NCBI RefSeq assembly: GCF_014874095.1
Contig: NZ_JADBEB010000001.1
Span: forward strand, 1,612,001 to 1,676,000
DNA: 64,000 nucleotides
Reading direction: 5' to 3'
From: Plantactinospora soyae
Lineage (GTDB): Bacteria; Actinomycetota; Actinomycetes; Mycobacteriales; Micromonosporaceae
Each line of letters begins with the position of its first letter. Position 1 is the first letter of the stretch. This document shows, piece by piece, positions 16,762 through 25,738 of this stretch. The translations under genes and the position numbers were made by a program. The notes beneath the pieces were generated by a model. That model saw only the letters and a program-made list of their open reading frames with translations, ran no database searches and was not told the DNA's origin.

Positions 16762-16782
16762 GTTGAGCTTGTACGACTCAAG
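16762..16782 (-). promoter_or_regulatory. HAIR element (HspR operator) before lon
   Basis: On the minus strand the sequence reads CTTGAGT, seven bases, GCTCAAC. The HAIR consensus is CTTGAGT-N7-ACTCAAG. The left half is perfect and the right half matches 5 of 7. Its position 20 bp before the lon start, where it would cover the promoter or early transcript, supports control of lon by HspR. The match is seen directly; the function is inferred from Streptomyces. Confidence 0.75.
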
Positions 16783-16889
16783 TAACAAATGGTGCTCCGT
16801 GTTCCGGCATGTGACCCAGGCCACGTCCCGAGCTGGTCGACTGCGCCGAATGCCCAGTTCAGGACGCTCGACCCCGTCGACTGACAAGA

Positions 16890-18056
16890 TCAGTCCGGGG
16901 TCCATTCCACGAAGAGCGCGGTCGCGTCGTCCTGGAGCCGGTCGTTCTGGTGCCGCAGGATGGCGCCGACCAGCCGGCGCATGCTCTCCGGCGTCGGCAG
17001 GCCGTCGGCGAGCGCCCGGGTGACCAGGTCGACCAGCCGATCAATGCCGAACATCTCGCCGGTCTCGGAGCGCGCCTCGATGACCCCGTCGGTGTAGAGC
17101 AGCAACTGGTCACCCGGATGCAGCATCTCCTCGACCACCCGGGGCCCGTCGGCGGACAGGTAGTTCAGCCCGAGCGGCAGCGCCGTCGGTGCCGGCAGTT
17201 CCCGAACCAACCGGCCGCCCCGGAGCAGCAGCGGCGCCGGGTGCCCGGCGACGACCAGCCCGAGCGCCCCGGTCGCGCAGTCCAGTTCGGCGAGTACCGC
17301 ACTGGCGAAAGTGCCCGGTCGGTGCGCATGGATCAGCTTGTCCACGCTGCGCGCCGTGTCCCGGAGGTCGAGCCCGCAGCGCCGGGCGTTGCGGTACGCC
17401 GACAGGCAGAGCGTGGCCAGCAGACTGGCCTCCGTCCCGTGTCCGACGGCGTCGAAAAGCGCCACCGAGAGCAGGTCACCGTTGAGGGCGTAGTCGAACA
17501 CGTCCCCGCCGATGTCGTAACAGGGCTCCAGGATGCCGGTGACCATCGCCCGACCGGCGGTGAAGCTGAGCGGCGGCAGCTGGCTCCAGACGATCTCGGC
17601 GGCGAGCTGCATCGGCTCGCGCCGCCGGATCCGCTCGATCTTGTCGCCGTACGCCCGGCGGCTGATCAGGAGCTGCGCCACCACGGCCGCCAACTCGTCC
17701 GCGACGTCCCGTAGCTCCCCGGGTGCCCCGGTCGTGGCGATCTCCAACACGCCGAGCCGATGGCAGCCGTCCACCAGCGGCACCCACAACCGACCCACCC
17801 GGCCGGCACGGCGGTGCGTACGGCCGGCGGTGAAGGCCCGCCCGGCCAGGCTCCCCTCCACCGGCAGCGGTCGGCGGCGCGGCACGCCGGGCTCGTCCAG
17901 GGGCACGAGGAACGTCTGGTTGTAGTCGATCACGTAGACGACGATCTCGGTGGCGCCCAGCGCCGGGGCGACCGCCATCACCGACCGGGGCAGGTCGTCC
18001 AGCCCGGCACACGGCACGTCGGCGAGCAGCCGGCGCAGCTCGGCGAACGGCTCCAC
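16890..18056 (-). CDS. GAF-domain PP2C-type (SpoIIE) protein phosphatase
   Basis: Protein of 388 residues. An N-terminal GAF-like sensor domain (about 10-135) is followed by a SpoIIE/PPM phosphatase domain (about 155-388). The phosphatase shows the metal-binding motifs GGDVFDYAL, LFDAVGHGTEASL, LYTDGVIEAR and, near the end, QDDATALFVEW. Such enzymes dephosphorylate anti-anti-sigma factors in partner-switching cascades that control SigB/F-type sigma factors, like the one at the left edge of the window; a link between the two is only an idea. The GTG start at 18056 is preceded by GGGGGAGG. It lies downstream of two GAF-LuxR genes on the same strand with gaps of 43 and about 145 bp. Confidence 0.9.
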   Translation of the reverse strand: MEPFAELRRLLADVPCAGLDDLPRSVMAVAPALGATEIVVYVIDYNQTFLVPLDEPGVPRRRPLPVEGSLAGRAFTAGRTHRRAGRVGRLWVPLVDGCHRLGVLEIATTGAPGELRDVADELAAVVAQLLISRRAYGDKIERIRRREPMQLAAEIVWSQLPPLSFTAGRAMVTGILEPCYDIGGDVFDYALNGDLLSVALFDAVGHGTEASLLATLCLSAYRNARRCGLDLRDTARSVDKLIHAHRPGTFASAVLAELDCATGALGLVVAGHPAPLLLRGGRLVRELPAPTALPLGLNYLSADGPRVVEEMLHPGDQLLLYTDGVIEARSETGEMFGIDRLVDLVTRALADGLPTPESMRRLVGAILRHQNDRLQDDATALFVEWTPD

Positions 18057-18201
18057 GAAGCCACCTCCCCCGCGCCCGGGGTGGGCACGCGCCCGCCAAC
18101 GGTACGGTGGTCACCGGCCGACCAGCAGCCCGGTGCCGATCGGGGCAGGTGCCGGGGTCAGGTCGATGGCGCGGTGTGATCAGGGCGACGGCGCGGCTTG
18201 G

Positions 18202-19239
18202 TCAGGGCGACGGCGCGGTGAGCCGGTGCGGAATGAACCATCCCCAGCGGGCCGCCCGCAGCAGCGCCGAGTGCAGGTCAGGCGCACCGAGCCGGGCGGT
18301 GATCCGGTCGGTCATCTCGGCGACGACCCGCGCCGGAAGATCCATGGCGACCGCGATCCGCTGGTCGAGCCAGCCGTCGAGCAGCATGCCCAGGATCCTC
18401 AGCTCGCTGCGGGACAGAACGGGCCGGTCGCCGGGCGGAGCGGACAGCACCACCACGGCGACCAGTTGCGACCGTCCCGGAGGGCAGTTCAGCACGGCAA
18501 CCCGGACGAAGTCGTCCCGTTCGTCGGCCTCCGGGTACGGCCGGACCGGCCAGAGGAACGATCCGCAGCCATCGGTCAGGGCCTGCTGCCGGACGGCCAC
18601 CGGCAGCAACGCCGAGTCCGGCGCGAGCAGGACATGCTCCGGCAGACCGGGTAGCGGCAGGGCCGCGCCGCCCCGGGTCAGCACGACACCGCCCACCGCG
18701 TCGCGGACGATCCGGGCCAGCACCGCCACCGACCGGATCGGATCGACCACGGTGGCGAGCCGGGGCGCCAGGGCGCCGATCAGATCCCGCTCGCCGTCGG
18801 TCGGATGGTCCCGGTCCTCGGTGTTGAGGACGAGCAACCCGAGATGCCGACGGTCCTGGGCGAACAGGCCTACCGCCAACCCGCCACGGAACCCGGCCGG
18901 CCGGTAGTACTCCGGCCACACCGGTAGTTCGTCGAGCGGTACCGGCGAGTCCCGGGCGGACTGCGGAGCGGGCGTCGTACTCAGCCCGCAGAGGTCGACC
19001 TGATCCGCGATCTCCGGGGTACCGAGGTAGCGACGGGTGCGGTCGTCGTACCCGGTGGTCGCGAGTCTGACGTACCGGCGACGTTCGTCGTCGAGCAGCC
19101 CGAGCCAGGCGGCCTGGAACGGGATCACCTGGCGGAGCAGGGCCAGCAACTCCTCCGGCTGGTCGCCGTGTACCGGAGCGGCGGCGATCTCCGCCACCGC
19201 ACGGGTGACAGCCCGCACGGACCGGGGAAGACCGCTCAT
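18202..19239 (-). CDS. GAF-domain LuxR-like regulator with a degenerate helix-turn-helix
   Basis: Protein of 345 residues, clearly paralogous to the next one upstream. A GAF-like domain fills about residues 20-180 (FRGGLAVGLFAQDRRHLGLLVLNTEDRDHPTDGERDLI). The C-terminal 65 residues correspond to a LuxR-type HTH (LSRSELRILGMLLDGWLDQRIAVAMDL...). The usual T-V-x-x-H of the recognition helix is replaced by RVVAEMTDRI, so DNA binding may be weak or lost. The ATG has GGAG 8 bp upstream. It could act as a modifier of its intact paralogue; this is inference. Confidence 0.8.
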   Translation of the reverse strand: MSGLPRSVRAVTRAVAEIAAAPVHGDQPEELLALLRQVIPFQAAWLGLLDDERRRYVRLATTGYDDRTRRYLGTPEIADQVDLCGLSTTPAPQSARDSPVPLDELPVWPEYYRPAGFRGGLAVGLFAQDRRHLGLLVLNTEDRDHPTDGERDLIGALAPRLATVVDPIRSVAVLARIVRDAVGGVVLTRGGAALPLPGLPEHVLLAPDSALLPVAVRQQALTDGCGSFLWPVRPYPEADERDDFVRVAVLNCPPGRSQLVAVVVLSAPPGDRPVLSRSELRILGMLLDGWLDQRIAVAMDLPARVVAEMTDRITARLGAPDLHSALLRAARWGWFIPHRLTAPSP

Positions 19240-19282
19240 GACGTAACTCCGTAACGAGAAACACCGGTACGGGTCGCAGGGG

Positions 19283-20314
19283 TCATCGGCGGATCCGGGC
19301 CAGAGGCCGTGGGACGTACAGACCCAGGCGCAGCGCCCGGACGGCCGCGAGGGTACGACTCGGGGCGTTCAGCTTGATCAGGATGTGTTCGATGTGCGCG
19401 GCCACGGTGCGCTGGGCGATCACCAACCGGTTGGCCATCCGCTGGTTCGACCAACCGTCGACGAGGAGCCCGAGGATCTCCAACTCCCGCCGGGTCAATC
19501 CGCGCAGGTCGCCGACGGGAGAGGTCAGCACCACCGCACACAGGTGGGGCGGCGCCGAGGTGGGACAGGACAGTACGGTGATCCGGACGTGCCCCTCGAC
19601 GCCGTCGGGCGGTCGGTACGGGCACAGGAACGCGCTGTGCACATCGCCCTCGGCCAGGCCCGACGCCGCCACCTCGAGCACCACCGACCCGGACCGCAGC
19701 AACGGATGCCCCGCCAGCCCGGGCAGCGGCAGCACGTTGCCGGCCCGGGTCAGCACGACTCCGGCATCCGCGTCGCCGACGATGTTCGACAGGGCCACGA
19801 TGGAGCGCATCGGGTCCACGGCGTCGGAGATCAACGGCGCGAGCAGGCCCAGAAAGTCCCGGGCCTCGTCGGTCGGGTGCGCCGGATCGTCGGTGTGCAG
19901 GGTGAGAAGTCCGAGATGCCGGCCGTCCGGGCTGAACAGTGTGATGCCGACACCCTCGCGGAAGCCCGCCGGAGCCAGGTGCTCCGCCCAGGACGGCAGT
20001 TCCTCCGGCGGAAACGGAGTGTCGCGGACGCACATCGGCGGGCGATCCCGATCCATTCCGAGCAGCTCCATCTCGTGGTAGTGCTCCGAACTGCGCATGT
20101 ACGCGAGGGTGGGCTCGGCGTAGCCGGACTCGCCCAGGAGCGCGAACTCCCGGAGTTCCGGATTGAGGACGTACATCATGGAGCCCGCGTACGGCACGAG
20201 CCGGTGCAGCACGGTCAGGAGTTCCGACGCCCGGTCGGCCGCCCCACCGGGCAGTGCCGTGATCCGTTCCACCTCGACGGCGATCTCTGCCGCACCGGGT
20301 GGCAGGTCAGCCAT
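19283..20314 (-). CDS. GAF-domain LuxR-family transcriptional regulator
   Basis: Protein of 343 residues. A GAF-like sensor region (about 20-190) contains FREGVGITLFSPDGRHLGLLTLHTDDPAHPTDEARDFL. The C-terminal LuxR HTH is intact: LTRRELEILGLLVDGWSNQRMANRLVIAQRTVAAHIEHILIKL, written here in two overlapping parts (LTRRELEILGLLVDGW and NQRMANRLVIAQRTVAAHI). The ligand is unknown. The ATG at 20314 is used because upstream codons in frame offer only TTG at 20383. A 12-codon leader ORF with a strong ribosome site ends just inside this gene, so translation of the two may be coupled. It is the first gene of a run with its degenerate paralogue and the SpoIIE phosphatase. Confidence 0.82.
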   Translation of the reverse strand: MADLPPGAAEIAVEVERITALPGGAADRASELLTVLHRLVPYAGSMMYVLNPELREFALLGESGYAEPTLAYMRSSEHYHEMELLGMDRDRPPMCVRDTPFPPEELPSWAEHLAPAGFREGVGITLFSPDGRHLGLLTLHTDDPAHPTDEARDFLGLLAPLISDAVDPMRSIVALSNIVGDADAGVVLTRAGNVLPLPGLAGHPLLRSGSVVLEVAASGLAEGDVHSAFLCPYRPPDGVEGHVRITVLSCPTSAPPHLCAVVLTSPVGDLRGLTRRELEILGLLVDGWSNQRMANRLVIAQRTVAAHIEHILIKLNAPSRTLAAVRALRLGLYVPRPLARIRR

Positions 20315-20345
20315 CCCCTGTTCCGGTACGCCGAAGATCCGACAT
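20307..20345 (-). CDS. Possible 12-residue leader peptide before the GAF-LuxR gene
   Basis: An ATG (MSDLRRTGTGDG, then stop) follows GAGGGAG at about 7 bp, a better ribosome site than that of the main gene. Its TGA overlaps the start of the regulator gene (ATGGCTGA). This geometry suits a leader whose translation delivers ribosomes to the regulator start. It is equally possible that the site is accidental. Confidence 0.35.
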   Translation of the reverse strand: MSDLRRTGTGDG

Positions 20346-20503
20346 TGCGATCCACTCCCTCGCCGTATCGGTAGTCCTGTCAATCGACAGAAACGCGCTG
20401 GTGCGGTTACCTAGGAGAACGGCGAGTGATGCCCCAGGACTCGGCGACCCGTACGAAAGGAACCCGGTTCCGACCGGTCGGGTGGCGGAGGGGCAGCCAA
20501 CGT

Positions 20504-20533
20504 GGAGGGCGCGCACGCTCCGGCGCGCCCTCC
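20504..20533 (-). terminator. Terminator of the first FN3-CBM2 gene
   Basis: A perfect 11-bp inverted repeat (GGAGGGCGCGC and its complement) with an 8-base loop lies 46 bp past the stop of the minus-strand FN3-CBM2 gene. Confidence 0.8.
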
Positions 20534-20578
20534 GCCCCTTTCCGGGTCGTCGCCTCGAACAGAAGTCCGAGAAACCGG

Positions 20579-21643
20579 CTAACCGGCCTGGCACCTCCTG
20601 CTGTTCAGCCAGTAGTCGGTCGGCGTCACGGACATCGACGTGACGTAGCCGAGCGTGGCGGTGCCGCCCGGTCGGATCGTGGCGTTGTGCCGGGCGTTCT
20701 GCACCGTGATGGTGCCGTCGCCCCGGCCGATCAGCACCGCGCCCCGGAGGGCGTGCAACCGTTGCTCGGCCGGGAAGTTCCAGGTCAGCGTCCAACCATC
20801 GACCGCCGTCGTGGCGTGGTTCACGATCAGCAACTCGACCTGCGTACCGCCGGGCCACTGGCCGCCGACGCGGTACCGGACGGTGCAGATCGGGTCCGGC
20901 TCGCTCGCCGGCAAGGTGGTCACCGTGACCGGCTCGGAGAACGCCGAGTAGTTGTCGGCCTCGTCCCGGGCCCGCACCACGAAGGTGTACGTCGTAGCCG
21001 GGGTCAGACCGCCGACAACGGTTTCGCTCGGGCCCCTCGGAATCTGGTTCACGTCGCGGACGAGGGTGTTGCCGGCGTCGGTGACCTGGAAGATCTGGTA
21101 GATGTCGAGTTGGATGTTCTCGACCGAATGGACCCAGCTCAGCTTCACGGTCCGGTCGGTGATCTCCGAGGCGACCGGTCGGCCCGGAGTGGTCGGCGGC
21201 TGATCGTCGCCGGGCGGCATGGTCACCAGCCGAGCCGGCGGAGACGGGGACCGGTTGCCGGCCGCGTCGACCGCCGTGACCCTGAAGGTGTAGCTGCCCG
21301 AGGGCCGGAGGTTGTCGAACCGGATGCTGTTGGTGCTGGTGAACGCCGATCCTCCGGTGTCGAGGTAGAGGTACGAGACCGCGTACTGGACGACGCCGAT
21401 GTTGTCGGTGGAGGCGGCCCAGGTGAGGACGACCGAGGTGTTGCTGATCTCGGCGATGGTGATCGGGCCGGGGGCGCTCGGTGGCTCGGTGTCCTCGACC
21501 CCGGCCGAGGCGGCGTACCCCGAGGCGGGTACGGAGGCGGACGCGGGTACGGAGGCGGACGCGGCGATCAGGGCGCCGGCAAGGACGGGCACGCTCAGGC
21601 ACCGGGCCCACCAGCGGACCGGCCGGGACGGACGATTTCCCAC
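20579..21643 (-). CDS. Secreted protein with two FN3 domains and a C-terminal CBM2 (cellulose-binding) module
   Basis: Exported protein of 354 residues. The signal peptide (about 1-47) has a basic start RPSRPVRWWAR and an Ala-rich core with repeated ASVP units. Two fibronectin type III domains follow (about 53-145 and 150-245), each with a WxxSxDN or LSWxxSxEN strand and the YTFRVTAVDAAGN / YTFVVRARDEADN motif. The last 105 residues form a family 2 carbohydrate-binding module: C near 250, VELLIVNHATTAVDGWTLTWNFP, RHNATIRPGGTATLGY and the closing Cys, with the exposed Trp residues that bind cellulose or chitin. No catalytic domain is present. The GTG start follows GAGGG. It is a tandem paralogue of the next gene. 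Confidence 0.88.
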   Translation of the reverse strand: MGNRPSRPVRWWARCLSVPVLAGALIAASASVPASASVPASGYAASAGVEDTEPPSAPGPITIAEISNTSVVLTWAASTDNIGVVQYAVSYLYLDTGGSAFTSTNSIRFDNLRPSGSYTFRVTAVDAAGNRSPSPPARLVTMPPGDDQPPTTPGRPVASEITDRTVKLSWVHSVENIQLDIYQIFQVTDAGNTLVRDVNQIPRGPSETVVGGLTPATTYTFVVRARDEADNYSAFSEPVTVTTLPASEPDPICTVRYRVGGQWPGGTQVELLIVNHATTAVDGWTLTWNFPAEQRLHALRGAVLIGRGDGTITVQNARHNATIRPGGTATLGYVTSMSVTPTDYWLNSRRCQAG

Positions 21644-21807
21644 GATGGATCCCTCGCTCTCGGCTGCTGCGCCGGGAGGCCCCCGACACCCAGGGATTCA
21701 TGATGACCGATGGGTACGGAACCGACCACCGCGGATCGGACCAGCTCGCGGAAGCTGGCCCGATCGGAGTACGCGGCTGGCCGAGGTGACGTCGGGCGGG
21801 CGGCGGG

Positions 21808-22842
21808 CTATCCGGCCCGACAGGATTGACCGTTGAGGGCGAACGCGGTCGGCACGGCGGACCCGCGGGCGACGTATCCGATGGCCACCGTGCCGCCCGG
21901 TCGGATCGTCGCGTTGTGCCGGACGTCCCGGACCGTGACCGTGCCCTCGGTCTGGCTGACCAGCGCCGCTCCCCAGATCGAGACGATCCGCTGCGAGCTC
22001 GGGAAGGACCAGACCAGCGTCCAGCCGCTGATCGCCGCCGGGCCGGTGTTCGTGATCACCAGCTCGACCTGCGACCCACCGGGCCACTGCGAGACGGTCC
22101 GGTACCGAGCGGTGCAGGCGGGCGTCGGCTCGGGCGCCCGGCCGGTGGTCACCGTGACCGGATCGGACAACGCCGAGTAGTTGCCGGCCTCGTCGAGGGC
22201 ACGCACCGCGAAGGTGTACGTGGTACCCGGGGTCAGCCCGGCGACCGACGCCGACGTCGAGGGGTAGGCGGGCGGAAGCAGCGGCACCCGGGCCACCACG
22301 GTGTTGCCGGCCGGGGCGATCGAGAGCACCTCGTACTGGGCGAGCAGGACGTTGTCGGTCGACGGGCTCCAGCCGAGGCTGACACTGGTCTCCCCGACCA
22401 GACGTACGGCCAGCGCGGCGGGTGCGGTCGGCGGCTGGCTGTCGCCCGGCGGCATGGTGAAGCGGAGCGACGGCGGCGCGGTCGAACGGTTACCGGCCGC
22501 GTCCACGGCCCACACACCGAAGGTGTACGTCCGGGACGGCAGCACTCCGGTGATCAGAATGCTGTTGGTGGGAGTGCTCCGCATGATGCCGATGTCCGTG
22601 AAGATCTGCGAGACCTGGTACGAGGCCACCGCGACGTTGTCGGTGGAGGCGGCCCAGGTGAGCAGCACCGAGTTGGCGGTGGTGTCGACGACGGTGATCG
22701 GACCGGGAGTGCTCGGCGGCTCGGTGTCCTCGGCCGCGGCGTACGCCGCAGTGCCGCTCCCGGCGATCAGGGCGGCGGCAACGACGGGCAGGATCAGGGT
22801 ACGGGCCCACCATCGGGCCGGTCGGGACGGACGACTGTGCAC
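21808..22842 (-). CDS. Secreted FN3-FN3-CBM2 protein, paralogue of the preceding one
   Basis: Exported protein of 344 residues with the same architecture as its neighbour: signal peptide RPSRPARWWARTLILPVVAAA, two fibronectin type III domains (LTWAASTDNVAVASYQVSQ, then GWSPSTDNVLLAQYEVL) and a C-terminal CBM2 (VELVITNTGPAAISGWTLVWSFP...RHNATIRPGGTVAIGY). The start is GTG 22842, which follows GAGGGG and aligns with the GTG start of the paralogue; the frame is open 20 codons further. The two genes are 164 bp apart with no terminator seen between them. They probably bind plant or fungal wall polysaccharide outside the cell; without an enzyme domain they may act as adhesins or expansin-like helpers. 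Confidence 0.88.
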   Translation of the reverse strand: MHSRPSRPARWWARTLILPVVAAALIAGSGTAAYAAAEDTEPPSTPGPITVVDTTANSVLLTWAASTDNVAVASYQVSQIFTDIGIMRSTPTNSILITGVLPSRTYTFGVWAVDAAGNRSTAPPSLRFTMPPGDSQPPTAPAALAVRLVGETSVSLGWSPSTDNVLLAQYEVLSIAPAGNTVVARVPLLPPAYPSTSASVAGLTPGTTYTFAVRALDEAGNYSALSDPVTVTTGRAPEPTPACTARYRTVSQWPGGSQVELVITNTGPAAISGWTLVWSFPSSQRIVSIWGAALVSQTEGTVTVRDVRHNATIRPGGTVAIGYVARGSAVPTAFALNGQSCRAG

Positions 22843-22967
22843 AGTGGACCCCTCGCTCTCGACTGCCGGCGCAGGGGACACTCCCCCTGGGCGCCAAGAC
22901 ATTCATCGTGAACGATGGGCGATGGACCAGGAACCACCGCCCGGCCATTACTTCACCGAGCGGCACG

Positions 22968-23264
22968 CTAGACGCGGCGCAGTTCTCCGGTCTCGTCGAG
23001 TTCCCGTACCCCAGCTCGGCCGAACTCGGGCTCGACCGACTCCCGGAACACCTCCGGGATCGGCCGGCCGGTCGCCGCGTACAGGCGTTTGATCGCCGCG
23101 CCGGGTCGGCGGATGTCGTCCAGCATGCCCGGGTTGATCCGGTCGAACTCGGCCTCGATCAGCCGGGTGACCGTCTCCTCCGCGCTCTCGCTCCGGTTGA
23201 CGGCGAGCATGACCAGCAGCTCGTGCAGTTCACCTTCGATCACCACAGCGCGCTCCGCTTCCAT
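22968..23264 (-). CDS. Hypothetical protein
   Basis: A 98-residue, acidic, soluble and probably all-helical protein (VVIEGELHELLVMLAVNRSESAEETVTRLIEAEFDRI). I do not recognise it. The first 45 residues have a faint ribbon-helix-helix look (strand followed by two helices), but no basic DNA-binding face is obvious. It stands alone between the secreted proteins and the divergent recD2. Confidence 0.6.
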   Translation of the reverse strand: MEAERAVVIEGELHELLVMLAVNRSESAEETVTRLIEAEFDRINPGMLDDIRRPGAAIKRLYAATGRPIPEVFRESVEPEFGRAGVRELDETGELRRV

Positions 23265-23389
23265 GGCATCACGCTAAGCCGGCCCGCCCGCGTCCGGGTC
23301 GGGATCACCCCAGCTAGCGACGCCCGGTGCCAGCGGTGTCGAAGCGACGGCTGATCAGGTTGCGGATCGGCGTGCTGCATGATGCTCGG

Positions 23390-25648
23390 GTGACGGCACG
23401 GCAGGCACCGACCGCGGAGCAGCGCCCCACCGACCGGCCCCCGGGAGCGGTGCTGGAGGCGGTGCTGGAGCGGATCACGTACGCCAACGAGGAGACCGGC
23501 TACACCATCGCCCGGTTCGCCACCGACCGGTCCGGCTCCGACCTGCTCACCGTGGTCGGATCGCTGCTCGGAGTGCAGCCCGGCGAGAGCGTACGGCTGG
23601 TCGGCCGGTGGGGATCACATCCGAAGTACGGGCGCCAGTTCGAGGTGCAGTCGTACACGACCGTGTTGCCGGCGACGATCCAGGGCATCGAGCGGTACCT
23701 CGGCTCGGGGCTGATCAAGGGGATCGGCCCGAAGATGGCCACCCGGATCGTCGAGCACTTCGGCGTCGACACCCTGCGGATCATCGAGGAGGAGTCCGGC
23801 CGGCTGATCGAGGTGCCGGGACTGGGACCGAAGCGTACGAAGATGATCGCCACCGCCTGGGCCGAGCAACAGTCCATCAAGGAGGTGATGGTCTTCCTCC
23901 AGGGCGTCGGGGTCTCCACCTCACTGGCCGTACGGATCTTCAAGAAGTACGGCGACGGCTCCATCTCGATCGTCCGGAACGAGCCGTACCGGCTGGCCGC
24001 CGACGTCTGGGGAATCGGCTTCAAGACCGCCGACACGATCGCCCAGGCGGTCGGCATCCCGCACGACAGCCCGCAGCGGGTCCAGGCCGGCATCCAGTAC
24101 ACCCTCTCCGAGGCGGCCGACGGCGGGCACTGCTACCTGCCCGAGCCGAACCTGGTGGCGGACGCCGCCGAGATCCTCGGGGTGCCGGTGGAGCTGGTCC
24201 GGAGCTGCCTGACCGACCTCGCCGCCGACGAGGGAGTGGTCTCCGAGCAGGTACCCAATCCGAGCACCGAGGGCGGCACGATCCCGGCGGTCTACCTGGT
24301 GCCGTTCCACCGGGCCGAGTCCGCGCTCGCGGCCAGCCTGCTCCGGCTGCTGCACCACAGGAGCGACCGGATGCCGGCGTTCGGCACGGTGGACTGGACG
24401 AAGGCGCTGGCCTGGCTGCGTACCCGGAGCGGAGCGGAACTCGCGCCCGAGCAGGAGGCGGCGGTCCGGCTCGCCCTGACCTCGAAGGTCGCGGTGCTCA
24501 CCGGCGGCCCCGGCTGCGGCAAGTCGTTCACCGTCTCCTCGGTGATCCAGCTCGCCGCCGCCAAGGGGGCGAAGATCGTGCTCGCCGCGCCGACCGGGCG
24601 GGCGGCGAAGCGGTTGACGGAGCTCACCGGCCATCCGGCGGCAACCGTGCACCGGCTGCTGCAACTGCGTCCCGGTGGTGATCCGACCCATGACCGGGAC
24701 AATCCGATCGACGCGGACCTGATCGTCGTCGACGAGGCGTCGATGCTCGACCTGATCCTGGCGAACAAGCTCATCAAGGCCGTGGCCCCCGGCGCCCACC
24801 TGCTGCTGGTCGGCGACGTCGACCAGCTTCCCTCGGTCGGTGCCGGCGAGGTGCTCCGGGACGTGCTGAACGCCGAGCCGGTTCCCCGGGTCCGGCTGAC
24901 GAAGATCTTCCGGCAGGCCCAGGAGTCCGGGGTGGTGGTCAACGCGCACCGGATCAACGCCGGCCAGTCGCCGGTCCTCGGCGAGTTCCCCGACTTCTTC
25001 CTGTTTCCGGTGGACGAGCCGGAGGCGACCGCCGAACTCGTGGTGGACATCGTGGCCCGCCGGGTACCCCGGAAGTTCGGGCTGCGCTCGCAGGACATCC
25101 AGGTTCTCACCCCGATGCACCGGGGCCCGGCCGGCGCCGGCAACCTGAACACCGCGCTACAGCAGGCGCTCGCCCCGTACCGGGAGGGTCGACCGGAACG
25201 CCGGCACGGCGCCCGGGTCTTCCGGGTCGGCGACAAGGTGATCCAGATCAGGAACAACTACGACAAGGGCGCCGCCGGGGTCTTCAACGGCACCGTCGGG
25301 GTCGTCACCGACCTCTCCCTGGAGAACCGCCAACTCACCGTCCGCACCGACGAGGCCGAGGAGATCGGGTACGACTTCGACGAGCTCGACGAGCTCCAAC
25401 ACGCGTACGCCATCACCGTGCACCGGTCGCAGGGCAGCGAGTACCCGGCCGTCGTCATCCCGGTGACGATGGGGTCGTACACGATGCTGCAACGGAACCT
25501 GCTCTACACGGCGGTCACCCGGGCCAGGAAGCTCGTCGTGCTGGCCGGTTCCCGCAAGGCCCTGGCCATCGCGGTACGGACCGCCGGAACCGGTCGCCGA
25601 CACACCGCCCTCACCCACCGACTGAGCACACCCGACCGCCGACAGTAG
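23390..25648 (+). CDS. recD2: ATP-dependent RecD2-type DNA helicase
   Basis: Superfamily 1B 5'-3' DNA helicase of about 752 residues. The RecD2-specific N-terminal OB and helix-hairpin-helix region (YLGSGLIKGIGPKMATRIVEHFG, VPGLGPKRTKMI) precedes the motor. Motor motifs are Walker A TGGPGCGKSFT, APTGRAAKRL (Ia), IVVDEASMLD (II), LVGDVDQLPSVGAGEVL (III), LTPMHRGPAGAGNLN (IV) and VHRSQGSEYPAV with YTAVTRARK (V/VI). RecD2 acts outside RecBCD, in DNA repair and replication-fork processing. The GTG at 23390 is a provisional start; there is no clear ribosome site, and the frame is open 21 codons upstream. Single gene, divergent from the 98-residue ORF. Confidence 0.95.
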   Translation: MTARQAPTAEQRPTDRPPGAVLEAVLERITYANEETGYTIARFATDRSGSDLLTVVGSLLGVQPGESVRLVGRWGSHPKYGRQFEVQSYTTVLPATIQGIERYLGSGLIKGIGPKMATRIVEHFGVDTLRIIEEESGRLIEVPGLGPKRTKMIATAWAEQQSIKEVMVFLQGVGVSTSLAVRIFKKYGDGSISIVRNEPYRLAADVWGIGFKTADTIAQAVGIPHDSPQRVQAGIQYTLSEAADGGHCYLPEPNLVADAAEILGVPVELVRSCLTDLAADEGVVSEQVPNPSTEGGTIPAVYLVPFHRAESALAASLLRLLHHRSDRMPAFGTVDWTKALAWLRTRSGAELAPEQEAAVRLALTSKVAVLTGGPGCGKSFTVSSVIQLAAAKGAKIVLAAPTGRAAKRLTELTGHPAATVHRLLQLRPGGDPTHDRDNPIDADLIVVDEASMLDLILANKLIKAVAPGAHLLLVGDVDQLPSVGAGEVLRDVLNAEPVPRVRLTKIFRQAQESGVVVNAHRINAGQSPVLGEFPDFFLFPVDEPEATAELVVDIVARRVPRKFGLRSQDIQVLTPMHRGPAGAGNLNTALQQALAPYREGRPERRHGARVFRVGDKVIQIRNNYDKGAAGVFNGTVGVVTDLSLENRQLTVRTDEAEEIGYDFDELDELQHAYAITVHRSQGSEYPAVVIPVTMGSYTMLQRNLLYTAVTRARKLVVLAGSRKALAIAVRTAGTGRRHTALTHRLSTPDRRQ

Positions 25649-25738
25649 CGGGCGAGTGCCCGGTCCCGGGGACGGAACGGCGGGGAATATATCGATAAAC
25701 GTTGCCGCCGATTGGCGGAAGGTGCGTACCGTGGCGCC

